Below are positions 1-11,885 of a stretch of 64,000 nucleotides of DNA, one piece after another (position 1 is the first letter of the stretch; each line of letters begins with the position of its first letter). Source of the DNA: Moniliella sp. 'wahieum' (Eukaryota > Basidiomycota > Moniliellomycetes > Moniliellales > Moniliellaceae). The stretch lies in the NCBI GenBank assembly GCA_003971905.1, contig RSEE01000058.1:186001-250000 (forward strand), read 5' to 3'. Below the pieces are notes generated by a model, which ran no database searches, had not been told where the DNA came from, and saw only the letters and a program-made list of their open reading frames with translations. A program made the position numbers and the translations under genes.

Positions 1-307
1 CATTCGGGCCTCAGGGAATACCGGATAGCCTACAATCATAGACTTCCTTGGAGCCTTCCTTCGATTGCTCCCGCGATTGGGGGATGAGGGGGACGAAAGT
101 GCTCAACACGACTATAGTATACTACCTCAGGGTCTTCCAGAGTATCCTATCTCGTTTCCTCTAAGCCCGGCGATAGACGTATTCTGCTGCATATGCAGCT
201 TCTAATAGCTATATCCTTCCTCTTTCCCCTTCCCTACTGGAAAACTGGCGGTACCCGTGGAACACGCATAGATTCAAGGGACACGTATCCGAGGACGAGC
301 GGTAGCG
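1..307. other. 3' flank of complex I gene
   Basis: This is the downstream flank of the complex I 49-kDa gene. I see no convincing coding frame, repeat or RNA gene in it. Confidence 0.5.
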
Positions 308-1794
308 TTAGCGGTCCACCTCGCCGAACACCAAGTCCATGGTGCCAATGATGGCGACCATGTCTGCCACATCGTGGTGACGGGAGATCATGTCGGCGCC
401 GGCGAGATGGAGGAATCCTGGGGCACGGATGCGGCACCGGTACGGCCGGTTGGTTCCGTCCGAGACAGGTAGACACCCATCTCGCCCTTGGCGCCTCGAT
501 CGCCGCATACGTTTCACCGGGCGGGACATTGAAGTTTTGGGAAAAGAACTTAAAGTGATGGATCAGGCTCTCCATGCTTTCCTTCATGTTGGCCCGGGGG
601 GGCGCGGTGAGCTTGTGGTCGTCGACCTTGACTTGACCAGGTGGCATCTTGTTGATGCACTGTTCGATGATCCGCAGCGACTGCCGCATCTCCTCCACCC
701 GGCACAGTACGGTCAAAGCAATCGCCATTCTTACCCACCGGCACCTCGAATTCCACCTCGCCAAACTTTTCGTGGCTGGCTCTTGCGCAAGTCCCATGGG
801 ATCCCACTTCCGCGCAACATCGGTCCGCTAAAGCCATAGTTCAGTGCCTGGTCCGCGGTTACCCGACCAATGCCCACCGTCCGCAGCTGCCAGATCCGGT
901 TGCCCGTCACCACTTCTTCCACCTCGTCCAGGCGCGAGCTAAACTGGGACGCCCAGACATGAATGTCATCCAGCAAGCCGACCGGGGTCAAGGCGACGCC
1001 ACCTGGGCGGAAGTAAGCGGCGTGCAAGCGCGCGCCACAGACGCGCTCATAGAATTCCATGAGCTTCTCGCGTTCCTCAAACCCCACAAGAAGGGCGTGA
1101 GACCACCAACGTCCATCACATGGGACAGGACCGCCATCAAGTGATTGTTGAGGCGGGAAATTTCCGAGTAGAGGGTCCGGATCCATGCGCCCGCTCTGGC
1201 ACCTCAATGTTCAGTAGCTTCTCCACCGCCCGGACGTAGCACAGCTCATTGGTCATGGCCGAGGAGTAATCCAGACGATCAAAGTAAGGCATGGCTTGAG
1301 TATAGTTCTTGTACTCGATCAACTTCTCCGTGCCGCGGTGCAAGAGCCCAACGTGCGGGTCGGCACGCAGGATCTCCTCGCCATTGAGTTCGAGGATGAG
1401 ACGCAATACGCCATGCGCAGCCGGGTGTGAGGACCAAAGTTGATGGTAAAGTGGCGCATGTTGGCTTCCTTGCGCGAACTGGCCTCCTTGTAGATCGCGT
1501 TCGACATTTCGATCGAGGCACGGAGAACAATGCGGTCGCCATATGGGTCATGGTCCACAGTGGTCGGGGTGGTGATGACAGGAATACGTTTATCGAAAAA
1601 CCCATGCTCCAGACGATGCGGGTTGGCGCTCCCGGGCGGCACCTCGTATTTCGGCAGGGCTTCTTCGTCATTGGCCGCCCGGGCGGACGACGCGAGGCGG
1701 CGGACAGGAACGCAGCGCGCCGCACCACGCTCGACCACGAAGGCGACGCGCACGCATGTGCACGCAGTGCGCTGGAGAAGAGCGAAGAGCGCAT
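308..1794 (-). CDS. NDUFS2: Complex I 49-kDa subunit (NDUFS2)
   Basis: Core subunit of mitochondrial NADH:ubiquinone oxidoreductase. It forms the quinone-binding pocket on the matrix arm. The start at 1794 gives [14 protein letters not shown], an Arg/Ser-rich mitochondrial presequence. This is followed by the family block [13 protein letters not shown], then [19 protein letters not shown] and FTINFGP, then [20 protein letters not shown] and [13 protein letters not shown]. Further family blocks are [48 protein letters not shown]-type sequence and the canonical C-terminus LVFGEVDR at 308. The conserved HPAAHG segment expected after FTINFGP is broken by a missing base near 1428. Further single-base losses lie near 1187 and 1077, and more occur towards the C-terminus and in the presequence. 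I found no intron. The reading frame must be repaired to obtain about 480 residues, which is normal for the family. Identity is certain and the exact start is probable. Confidence 0.93.
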
Positions 1795-2476
1795 GGTCAG
1801 CAGCGGGGAACAGGAACGCTGCAGAGACCGCTGGGCTCGGCGTCGCCGTCGTCGTCGTGGGGAGAGCGGCGACGGGATGGGATGGGCGAGGGGATGGACA
1901 GGTGAAATGTGCACTGCTCAGGCTGAGCGCTGACCGATCGATGATCCTCCGCCGGCGCCTTCTGGCTTATTAATTCGGCCTGGGCCAGACAGGCCGCATG
2001 GCGCCAGTGCGGTGACGTGTGGGGTATATTGCTCCCATCTCGACCATCCGTCGGCTGTGCGCACGTATATGGATTTAGGAGCGGTGGTATATAGTGTCTG
2101 CCCACGATACACACGGCCAGCGGAGGCGTACTCGCTCGCATGTTGCCTGCACCCATGCTCTCATCTACCGGAGAACGATCCACGTCCCACACGCGGCTGC
2201 CGCAAGGCCGCATTCAAATTCAAGGATATCCCATGATGTGCAAAGCGAGTCTAAAACATACAGGTTGGGCTAGGACCTTGTGTCAGCAGGCCTCTGCCAA
2301 GAGTCCGTACAATAGCTGCCCGAGGTATACGCCAGAAGTTGGCAGGAGCAGCGTGGAAAAGGCTATGGGAGCAGGTGAACCGCCAGGCTTGCCTCTCCCA
2401 TCGCATCGGGCGCTAGAGGCGCGTTGGCCCACGTGCTTGATCGGGCGAGAAAAGGGTGTGTGTGTGTGCGGGGGGG
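1795..2476. other. Intergenic, promoter of complex I gene
   Basis: This 0.7-kb gap lies between two minus-strand genes, so it holds the NDUFS2 promoter and the 3' end of the NIPA gene. It has AT-rich patches near 2065-2100 but no clear motif. Long open frames on the plus strand here have no recognisable family content. Confidence 0.4.
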
Positions 2477-5140
2477 TTACCTCGGACTGGGAGGAGGCAG
2501 CCAAGGAGAAGGGGATAGCGGACCAGCCGGGATGGGGGAAGGGACCAAGGGAGAAGGAGGAATGGGCGAGGCGGATGTCCTTCTTCCTCTCAGACTGGGT
2601 GGAGCTGAATCCGCATATCCATAAGCATCCACCACCCCTTCTTCGGCATAGACACATTCATCCCCCCCAGGGGCGTAAGGGGGGTCCGGGGGGGATTGAC
2701 TCCCCCATTGGGGGGGGCGCTGTTCCGGCTCATCAGGCCAATCGAGGGGGTGGGACGAGGGAGAGGCACTTGCCCTGGGCGGCGAGGAGGCTCCGCTGGC
2801 GTACCTACCCGATGGGGTTCGGGTAAACGATGAGGGGGCCAGTGCCAGGCCACTACCCTCCGACCCACCGGAAGGCCAGGCCTCGTCATAGTAGAATGCG
2901 GGCAGAGCAGTGTCGCGGTACGATGCATTCGGTTTCGCCCGTGTCATTTTCCCAAGGGGGCTCAGCGCCCCGAGCAGCCACGCTCACCTTGTCATCAGCC
3001 GGTTCGGGAGCGGGGAAACGCTTGGAATCAGGATCCAACTCTTCCTTGTCATCCAAGCCTTCCTCCTTGTCCCCCTCCTGACCTGCCGAGTTCCACCCCT
3101 TGTCGGGGGGACGTGGTGGGTTGCAACAACATGAGCGAAGTCACCGAGTTTTGACCCGGGACATGGGTGTGGTATCCGTACCCCCAATCGTCACTAACGT
3201 CCCCCTATTTTGATCTTCCATCTCCTTGTCCACCACGGGAGGCTGGGAACGTCGTGAATTCGCTCCAGAACGAAGTCTAGGGGAGAGAAGGGTTCTCCAA
3301 CTGGGACGGCCAGCGTCTCCAGAATTGTCGACCGAAGTATCGGACGATTCTCCGGGAAGGCTAAAGCTTCCTGCTCGGGCCGCCGTGGAGCGGCCAGAGG
3401 GGCACGGTAAACTTGAGGGGAATCAGAGGGCTTCTCGCTGAGTGGGTCATCGGACGCAGCAGCACCGCGATAAAAGCTGCCTGCGGAAGCTGTGGTTGAC
3501 CGAGCTGAGTTTTTGCGGTTTGTACCTGCAGCAGCAGTCGACTGAGCCGAAAGAGAGTGCTCCAGTGCTGCACGGCTGAAGGTGACTCTCGTTCGGTCCT
3601 TCGGAAGAGGTCTGGGACCGAGAGGAAGGGAACCCAGCCGTGCCGGGAACTGTGAGGTGGGTCCCTGACGGTGGAGGGGCCACTTCATCTTCCTGTACAC
3701 TGGCCAAAATGGGATGAACCCGGACCGGGTCGTCATACAGCTGATATCGAGCACATCCATCCGGCCCTGGCATGGCCGTCAGAGCGTCGGTGCTCCGGTC
3801 CCCGGGGAACGCATTGGAATGTCCGCTAGAAGAGGAGCGATGCGAGGTCCGCCGACTGCGTGCCACGCTGCGCGCACGAATGATGCTTCCCACTATACCA
3901 AGTCCCCCGCGTACGGTCTCTGGACCAGGTCAAGGGCCGCATCGTCGTCGTCCTCTGGTTGCCTCGCTCCACGTCGGAAAGGTAGGATGGATCGGGGGGT
4001 GGACTGCCAGGCCGGACCATTGCCTTTTCCTCCTCCCGATCACGGCGAACGTAGGACCGGCTGGCACGGAGTAGAAGGGTGGTCCTCCGGTCCACACAGG
4101 CTGCTTGGCTAAGTCCTTGGGGTCCAACTTGCTCAGCTGGAGAATGGTGATCCCAATGCAGATGGTGAGGAAGGCACAGACAATACTTGCATTCCTGAAG
4201 CGGGTGCGCCCAGACCCTTGTCCAGGATGATGGTGCTGACCAAGCTGCTAAACGTAAAAAGACATAATAGGTCGCTGTTGCATGGTCAGTGTTAGAATCC
4301 AAAAAAAGAGAAGGACGTACGAGTGACCATGGCGGTATTGAACAGTTCCAGCGCCTTGTTCAGGAAGATGACCTCGGTGACAAGGGTAACCGCGACAAAG
4401 ACAAGGAGAAGTAAACAAACCAATGTTTCATCTGGTTGTGTCCTTGGATGGAGAGAAGAAGAGCGCCCCCCAAGCCAGTTGTGACGCTGACGCTTAGACC
4501 GCCAATGATGGAGCAAATGGAGATGTGGACCAGCATGTGGTCTTGCCCCACCGGGGTACAGCAAAGATGATAAGCAAGATGGTAGCCACCACACTGAGCC
4601 CAACCCAAACCAGAAACCCAGGGGCAATGAACTGGTGCATGAACTCCTCGATCCGGCCGCTGCTGGTGTGGGAAGGGGCGTTGAGAGCGATGGTGGTAGA
4701 GCCAAGGATGCAGAGTGCACAGCCCAGCCAGCCAAAGAGGGAAGCTTTTCCTTCAAGATGAGAGAAGACAGGATGGCGCTGATCACGACGCTCAGTGCGC
4801 CCATGGGGGTAACAATCACCGCGTCTGCAAACGAGTACGCTCCCAGATTACACAGCTCGCCCAGGATCATCAATGTCATTCCGCACCACCATCGGGCCGA
4901 CTTGAGATAGGACATGCCTTCGCCCGGGGTGGTCTGGTACTTTTTCTGTGCGGCGAGCAGGCCGAGTTTTTTGATAACAAACGAGAAGCCAATGAGCACG
5001 CCACTTGAGATGGCCAGCACCAGGCCGACATACTGGAACCAGGAGGGGTTGGCGGCGCCATTCGAGTTGGCAGGCTGGCCCTGGGCGACGTTGGTCGCGA
5101 CGCGCTGGGCGGAGGACAAGGCGCTGCTGGCGGAGCGCAT
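2477..5140 (-). CDS. NIPA-type magnesium transporter, long tail
   Basis: Multi-pass Mg2+ transporter of the NIPA (DUF803) family. The N-terminal half has PSWFQYVGLVLAISSGVLIG, KKYQTTPGEGMSYLKSARWW, GELCNLGAYSFADAVIVTP and LSVVISAILSSLILKEKLP. It continues with a membrane block THMLVHISICSIIGGLSVSV and a segment ending EVIFLNKALELFNTAMVT. The N-terminus is rich in ALSSA-type repeats, and an in-frame stop lies just upstream of them at about 5274. A first small exon beyond 5140 is therefore possible, but I cannot place it. An intron at 4275-4320 restores the family string AMVTPTYYVF. A T-run at 4256-4260 has lost one base. After the last membrane segments a Ser/Pro/Asp-rich cytosolic tail of over 400 residues runs to 2477 and is broken by several frame changes. 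The tail exceeds the usual family length and its stop is uncertain. Confidence 0.85.
4275..4320 (-). other. 46-bp intron in NIPA gene
   Basis: It opens GTACGT and ends CAACAG on the minus strand. Removing it joins AMVT to PTYYVF, the expected family sequence. Confidence 0.85.
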
Positions 5141-5880
5141 GGCAGACGAGGCGGAGAGCTGGGCGGCGCTGGCGGAGGACAGGGCGCTGGCCGAGGAGGC
5201 CGAGAGCTCGGCGGCGCTGCTGGCGGCGCGGGCGACATGCTGGGCATGGCTGGCCGCCGTGGCGAGGGGGTGCTAGGGGGCAGAGGCAAGGGCAAGACGG
5301 CCATCGCACCCGCAGGTCCATGCAGCACCAGTGGGGGGGTGGGGGTGGGGGCGAGGGGGGCGAGGGGGCGAGGGCGTGGCGGAGGGGCGGGTGCTGGCGG
5401 GGTGCTGGAGTGGGGCTGGTGGGCCATGCCATCGTGCTGGGCACGCGGCGAGCAGGAGGGCGTGGGTGTCTCGGGTGCTGGGCGGGACACTGCGCTGGTG
5501 CGCTTGTTGCACCACCTTCCACATAGAGCGCTGGGCCAGCACTGCCCCCGTGCGGCAGGCCCCGCCGGCAGTTTTGCGGTTGTGTTTTGCTGTGCTCTCG
5601 GGCGAGGCATCACGCGGACATCACATGTCACACATCACCCGCTGCTCACGCTTGCACCGCACCGATCGCCAGCACCGCCCACGACATGTCGCTCCCGTCT
5701 GTCGGTGGACGCACCGCCATCCTCTCCCTTCGATGTCGGCACACCCTTGCCTACCACACCTTTCCAACCACCATCCTTACACCTTCGTTACCACCACTTT
5801 ACCACCCTTCCCACACCTTCCCTACCACCTTCCCTCCCACCGTCTTGCGCCAGCTCACACATGCATCCATTCCCTCCACA
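5141..5880. other. NIPA 5' region and SF3B1 3' flank
   Basis: This contains the upstream region of the NIPA gene and the 3' end of SF3B1. It includes G-rich and C-rich low-complexity DNA at 5330-5400 (GGGGGC-like) and CACC-rich sequence at 5650-5840. The part next to 5140 stays open, encodes ASSAAELSASSA-like residues and probably belongs to the NIPA N-terminus. Confidence 0.4.
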
Positions 5881-8491
5881 CTACAACAGCGCCTGCAGCT
5901 CGTGCCGGCCATAGTCGTTCGCTCGTCGACAGCTCCTGCATGTTGGGGTAAAACGGCACCAGTGCCGCCTGGGCGCCGAGGTAGTTGGTTGTAGGTGCGG
6001 ACATAGATGCTGCGCACCTTGCGTGCGGATGGAACAGGCCCTGGAGCGTGTAGTTGAGCAGTACCCCGGTCCCAGTGCCACGCGCATCGCCTCGACCGCT
6101 TCCATCACCGCCCCAATCACATGCGGCGACAGCTCAAAGATGGGGCCAGACGAGGTTGAGCAGATGCTGCATCGAGTCTCTTGCCCTAGCCCAGCCACGC
6201 CCAGGCCAAGTGCTGACAATCGACGCTGCCGTCTGGCGGTGCACGTGGGCCGGTCCGTCAACGCATCCTCCAACGCACCCAGCACCGAGGTAGACATAGT
6301 CCTTGCCCATCTCCCAACTCAAACACGAACGACAGCGCCTTCAGCACCCCGGTCCGGACGTTCAACTCCGGTTGGCGGCGTACTCGTTGAGCAGGTACGG
6401 AATCGTGATAAACGGTCCTGTAGTCTCGGCTACAATCGCAATCGCCACCGTTGAGCACACGCGCGACTGACGTTCCTGAACCCGCAAGTTGGTAAGCAAG
6501 ACTGTAGTATCGTTTGGGCCCGATCGCCTTGGCAATGACCCAAAACTGTTGACCGCCGCCCGACGAATGGCTGTTTGTGGGCCTTGAGCAGATCAGCAGC
6601 TCAAAGCAAATCCGCATCCATTCCGCGCGCCACGTACTCTGCACCCCGATCGGCAATCCGACCAATCAACTGGATCGAGGCCTCCTGTACCTTTTCGTGT
6701 CGATTGCGCAGAATCGGGGTCATACTCGGCAACAGATCCTTGATTGGCGGCTTCATCTCCGTCATGCCCAACACATTGGAGATGGCAGTGATGGCAGTGA
6801 TGATCGATGCGAGCGCTTCGGGAACTCTTCTCCAATCTCCTCAAAGAGCACCACGCCTAGAGACCCAGCACTTCGTCCTCATACACAGCTTCTACCACGG
6901 CCAATTTGGCTACCAAATCGGCGGCCTGCTGGCGCGTTTTGGGGTCCTTGTGTTCAACCGCCATTGAATCATGGCTGATAATTTGCGGGAGGTAAGGCTT
7001 GATACGGATTCCAAGCGAGTGATCACTGTCGCCGCAATACCATCGAGCATCGTGCTGTCCTCAATCGTCTGTTCTTGGAAGGCAAACGTCAACCCATCCA
7101 CCAGCTCCTCTTCTAGACGCTGGTCAATATCCGCTGCTCCCAAGTTGCCCACCACTTTATCGATCGCCTCCACCACAATCTTGCGGAACGGCTCGTTCTC
7201 ATCTTTCAGGTCCGGCGCAATCCGTCCCACATCTCGACACACCCACCTTGTTGGCCAGCTCGACCGTGGTAGTAACCACCGCGTTGCGTCCGCCGGTCGA
7301 TCGCCAACCGACGTACCCAACAACGCTTTGAAAAACTCAGGCATCAATTCGGCCTTGAGGAACTGGCCGGTGACGCCGTCGGTTGCTGCACATTGCTGGA
7401 CGACTGGAGAACGATCCGACGCAATCTCGTCGTCGCCGAGTGAACTCGCGCACCAGGACCGAGAGAGTTTCCTTGACGAACGGCAACGCCGTGTCGGAGT
7501 CCATGAGGGAATGATGTAGCCAAACGCACGAAGGAAAGCGGCCAAAACTCTTTTTGCTGCTCTGCTCCACCCCTTCCAGCAAAGGCTTGAGCACCCCTTC
7601 AAAACTTTCAATCCCATACGGCGCTGCGGCCTCGGCCAACGCCGAGAGCGCTAAGGCGGTCATCGTCTTGACCTTGTTCTGCTCGTCCCGCAGCCCAGGC
7701 TCAATACAGTCCACCAAGTTTTTGAGGTGAGGCAGAATGGCGCACCCGGAAAGGATGGCGATCTGCTGGACAATGCGTGTCCCAGTGTGGCGTGCTTCCC
7801 AGCTCCGTTTCGACCGACACACAGCCCTCAAAAAGGGGAGCAGGGCCGGGATGCCCAAGGCAGAAGCCACGACACTAAACGCACGAGCGGTCGTGTTGCG
7901 TACATACTCGTCTGCTGAATCAATATCGGGCCGCATCTCCTTAATCATATGGCCAACCCTGCGGCCTTGGAGAGATTGCTGATGATTTCCTTGCCTTCAA
8001 TCCGCGCATACCGGTCTCCTCAATCAACAGCGGTTCGATCACAACTAAGATCTCGTGCACGTGGGGACGGACGAGATCATCCAGCTTGTTCAGCACACGA
8101 TCCACCACCTTGACAAGCAAGTGCCGTTCTTGGTCCTCCAACGAACGTTCCATGAGCAAAGGAAGGATGCGGTCAAACAACGCCTTGGCCCCAAACTCAC
8201 GGGACCGGTCGGTGAGCTGGCGCAGGGCAACCTTACGCATGGCAGGCGTACCGTTCTTGATCTTGAGCAGACGCATGATTTTCCGTTCCTTGAGTTCCTC
8301 CATCGATAGACCTTCCTCCTCCCCTGTAGCCTTGAGGATCTTGCCAAAATGGTGTGCGTCCTCACCCCTGAGCGAAACCTGGCCCACCCCATACACGTCC
8401 GTCGGCAACTCGGGCGCCAAGTCCAACACCGCCCGCCGCGCCGCCGTATCGTCCGACATCATGAACCCCCCCGTAGACGTGCTAGCACGGG

Positions 8492-8522
<31 letters not shown>

Positions 8523-9467
8523 GCGTGCTCGTGCGCTCAGTCGGTTCTCCTCATACCCAGGAGGGGGCGTGACGATTTCGTACCCCTCGGAAGGCAGCAA
8601 AGCGTCCAACTCCTCATCCGTCATGCCACCCACAGCCACGACGGGCGGTGCGGACTCGGAGACGGGGGCAGCGTCCCACCTCGACTTCTTTTCGGGAGCA
8701 GAGGGGGCCTGTGGTTCCTTGGCTACGTCAGCAGGCGTGTCGTCCCACCTAGACCGACGCTTCTTGCGAGGGGCCTCCTCCTCCGTCTTGGCTGCAGGTG
8801 CAGCGGTGGGTTCGTCCCGGCCAGGTCCCAGCGACGCTTGCGTTGTCCCGGTTCGGGAGGGGTAACTTCCTTTGTAGCAGCGGGCACCGATATGGCGGGG
8901 GGCGTGTCCTCCCGCTTCCCATCCCACGGTGGGTCACGTCGCGGTCATTCCGGGGTGGCGTCGCAGGCCGGGAAGGGCAGTACCTTTGCCCATGCTTCTC
9001 GTTCGGCCTTGTCAGCAGCTTCTCGTTCCCTGTGGCGCAGGATCTGCTTGACGCGTGCCTCCTCGCGCTCCACATCGGCCGTGCGCATGGCCGTGGCATA
9101 GTCCATGTTGCCCGGGCCTAAGGTGCGGTCGCGAAACGGCGGCGATGGTAGTCGGATTCGCGGTTGGCAATCACGTTTTGAGATACGTGGCCAGCAAGTG
9201 GGTCCTCATCGTCGTTGGCAAACTCGTGGATGAGGTGGGCAGGCGACTGAACTTGTCCACGGGGTTGCTGCCGGCGTGGGCGCGGCGGCTGTCGTCCTCG
9301 TCGTCGACCTGGTCGGCATCGTCAGGGAGCTCAGTGACGTAGTCGGAGCGACGGGAGCCGCCATAGATGTCCTGGTCAAACGCAGCGCCCTTGCCGAATG
9401 CGAGCTTGGTGCGGGCGCCATTGGGGGGGGCGAGGGAGCGCGCCGAGTCCGAGTCGCCGCCAGGCAT
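5881..9467 (-). CDS. HSH155: Splicing factor 3B subunit 1 (SF3B1)
   Basis: HEAT-repeat core of the U2 snRNP SF3b complex, which holds the branch-point helix in the nucleus. The N-terminal region carries [20 protein letters not shown], then RWD-type repeats (KRRWD, SRWDDTP, SRWDAAP) that are known in this family as phosphorylated U2AF/CDK-interaction motifs. Next come [19 protein letters not shown] and the HEAT array with [55 protein letters not shown] and [18 protein letters not shown]. The segment DEQNKVKT corresponds to the human K700 region, and the lysine is kept. The last helices end [10 protein letters not shown] at 5881, the natural C-terminus of the family. A poly-Ala run (GCA/GCT repeat at 8491-8520) precedes the HEAT domain. 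There are many single-base frame breaks. The start at 9467 ([10 protein letters not shown]) is a choice, because the frame stays open to 9569. Confidence 0.94.
8491..8520 (-). repeat. GCA trinucleotide run, poly-Ala
   Basis: In-frame trinucleotide repeat that encodes an alanine run ([14 protein letters not shown]) in the linker before the SF3B1 HEAT domain. Confidence 0.8.
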
Positions 9468-11885
9468 GGGTGCGATGGTGGGTGTCGACGAAGCAGCGGC
9501 CAGGCCTCTGGCCTTTTGGCTGAAGGCTGAGGTAGCAGGGTGGCGGTGGCAACGAAAGCAGACATTCAATTTCAGTTTTCATTCGGGGTGAAATTTGAAA
9601 TTGGGCAGTGGCGGACCGCCATTCGGCCATCGGCTGTGGCCCCTGCATGTGCGCGCGAAGAATGGTGGTGGATCAGTGCAGTGGATGGCTGCGCACTGGG
9701 CGCTGAGGAGAGGCGGTTAGAGGGGAGGCGCATCGACATCAACAAGGGAAGAAAAAAGAGAGGTTTGCGGCCTTGCAAGACTGTCGCGCGCTTTCAGGCA
9801 AGCTGCCCCCAAGCATGGCACTGTGGTCCACAGAAGACGTGCGATTGAGGCCGGCCTGGCAGAGTGCGCAGCAGAACTGCCTCCTCCGTCTGTCCCTGCC
9901 CTCACAGGCAGGACCACCGCACCAGACCACTTACGTGGACGAACTAAGCACGCTGTGCAGACGCGCCGTTCCCCACCACCTCAGTCCTTCCCTGGCAGCC
10001 CAACTAAGACAGGGCGCACAACAGAAGACCGCATTCCCAAGGTACAGCCATCACAGCTGGCCTCCCCCTCATTGAACACCGACGCCTCCTACCAATTTGC
10101 ACATGCGTCGCCACGTGAAAAAATATAATCAGTGTTGCCTTACCAATTAACGTCGGATCCCCAGGCGGCTGTACTATGGGCAAAAGAGAGGCTGGTTCAA
10201 CAGTAGGATATCCTTGTCCTAGGAGAACTATAATCAGGGGGGGATTGCCCCAATCCACCCAGGGCCTAAGCCGCTTGTTCAGCAGAACAGCCAGTACAGC
10301 AGCGCAGCAGGCCTCACCACTGTCCTGTTTCCATGATGGCCGCTCATGCATCATGGCCGCATGACGTTCCTCGCGTTCGCCATGGGGGTCCTGTATTGAT
10401 CGTTCCGATGCATCATGCCCCCTTATTACCCTCGTGAGCTGCGCTGCTATGGGAACGGGTCAGGTGTTTTGCATGGAGAAAAAGGCGCGCACTGCGCCTT
10501 CCTACTGATCCCCCCGCGTCATCGTCTATCGGGAGGTCTATCCAACCCAAGAGGCGCAAGACAATATGATGATACACTTGCTCCATCTGCGCTATAAACA
10601 TTTTCAGAGGGCAGCGGACGCGTATGGCCACAACTGTGACGCTGCCAGTTCACGTTGTGCCCTTCGCCCGCTCGGTTCAACGCATCGAAGGTCGCCTTCT
10701 CGGAACGAGAAGCGCACCAGGTGTTGTGTGCCGTGGTCGATGGAAGGCACGGTATGGATACTGGTGGCCGTGCGGTAGTCGCTGGCAGCAGCACATTGCA
10801 ACGGGGGGCGCGATGGGTCGATGGGGGCAGGTGGTAGAGAGAGAGCTTGAGAACTGCCAGCCGCCTCACATGAGCACGAGGCCCCCTGGACCAGGCCCCC
10901 AGATCTGCCATCGGTGATCTGGATGATCGCACCGCGGGGCCCGACCTGACGTAAGCAGGGCCTGGCGCCCTGGTGGAGCGGGCGGCGAGCCGTCGCTGCT
11001 GCTGCTTCGACAGACACAACGTCGAACCCCCTGCTCAGGCCGCATCCTCACCGCTGTGCTCGGTCGGTTTGGCTTGCGCCGCCGCGAGCAGACGCAGCGG
11101 ATGGGATGGGAGTGTGCCCAGCGACCACTGCACATCCTCCCCGCGGCAGCAGGGGCAGAGTACTTGCCCAGCCGCCCATTCTGAGCTGGCCCGGGCGGCG
11201 CGGGGAGTACGTTGGGTCCGCACTGGGTGTGCCTCCGTCAGGCTCTACCAAGTGTGGGTGCTGGCGCACGTCCCCACGCCTTCTCCACCTGGGCCTCGCC
11301 TTGTTCCGGCGGCCACATGCTCCCCATTTACTTTCGTTTTCTTCTGATTTGCTTCCCCCCCCTTTTTCTCCTTTGTCTTTCTTTTCTTTTCTTTTCTTTT
11401 CTTCCCAGCCTCACCCCGCCACAAACGCCCCCATCAACGCGTTGCCACACCCTTCTTACCCTTGTTTTCCCCACCGGTAGTCTTCCCAGCCCCACCGTGC
11501 ATCGCTCATCGCTCGACCAGCCGTGCTCAGCTCCCGCCTCCCTCGGCGTTTCCCCGGTAGCCGTAGCCCCACAGCCCCACCGGCAGTCCACCAGGGTCCA
11601 CCGGGGCAGGTGAGGGGGGATACACGCGCTAAACCAGCTTACCTTACCCTCGGTGCGTGCCCCCGCATCGGCAATGAGGTAGTGTACGTGAGCTAGGCTA
11701 TGCATGTTGTGAGATAAAGCTTGGAGCCGGTCCGTGCGGGCAGGCCCTGGTCCGGTGGGCAAGGGTAATGCGGTATGTACTTAAAAGCGCCAGCGGGACG
11801 CCTCTAGGGGGAGGAGGAGGGGGCGAAGAGACCAAGTTGCTTTCGTCTCGTTTCGTTCGGAAGCACGGTGAAGCGCTCTTGCACC
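9468..11885. promoter_or_regulatory. Divergent 2.4-kb intergenic region
   Basis: This separates SF3B1 (leftward) from the unknown membrane gene at 11886 (rightward), so both promoters should lie here. Open frames exist on both strands, but I see no family motif or consistent coding character. The right side has a pyrimidine-rich stretch at 11345-11410 with CTTTT repeats, a common feature of fungal promoters. I looked for tRNA boxes and 5S-like sequence and found none. Confidence 0.4.
11345..11407 (+). repeat. CT-rich tract with CTTTT repeats
   Basis: Pyrimidine tract that includes about five tandem CTTTT units. It lies roughly 0.5 kb upstream of the start at 11886 and is probably a promoter element. 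Confidence 0.6.

Noticed and set aside
2140-2826. 228-residue plus-strand ORF
   Set aside because: It overlaps the tail of the NIPA gene in antisense, has no recognisable domain and includes homopolymer-driven composition.
9540-11762. Possible genes in the SF3B1 upstream region
   Set aside because: Several frames of 100-170 residues exist on both strands, but none has family motifs, helical periodicity or consistent start context.
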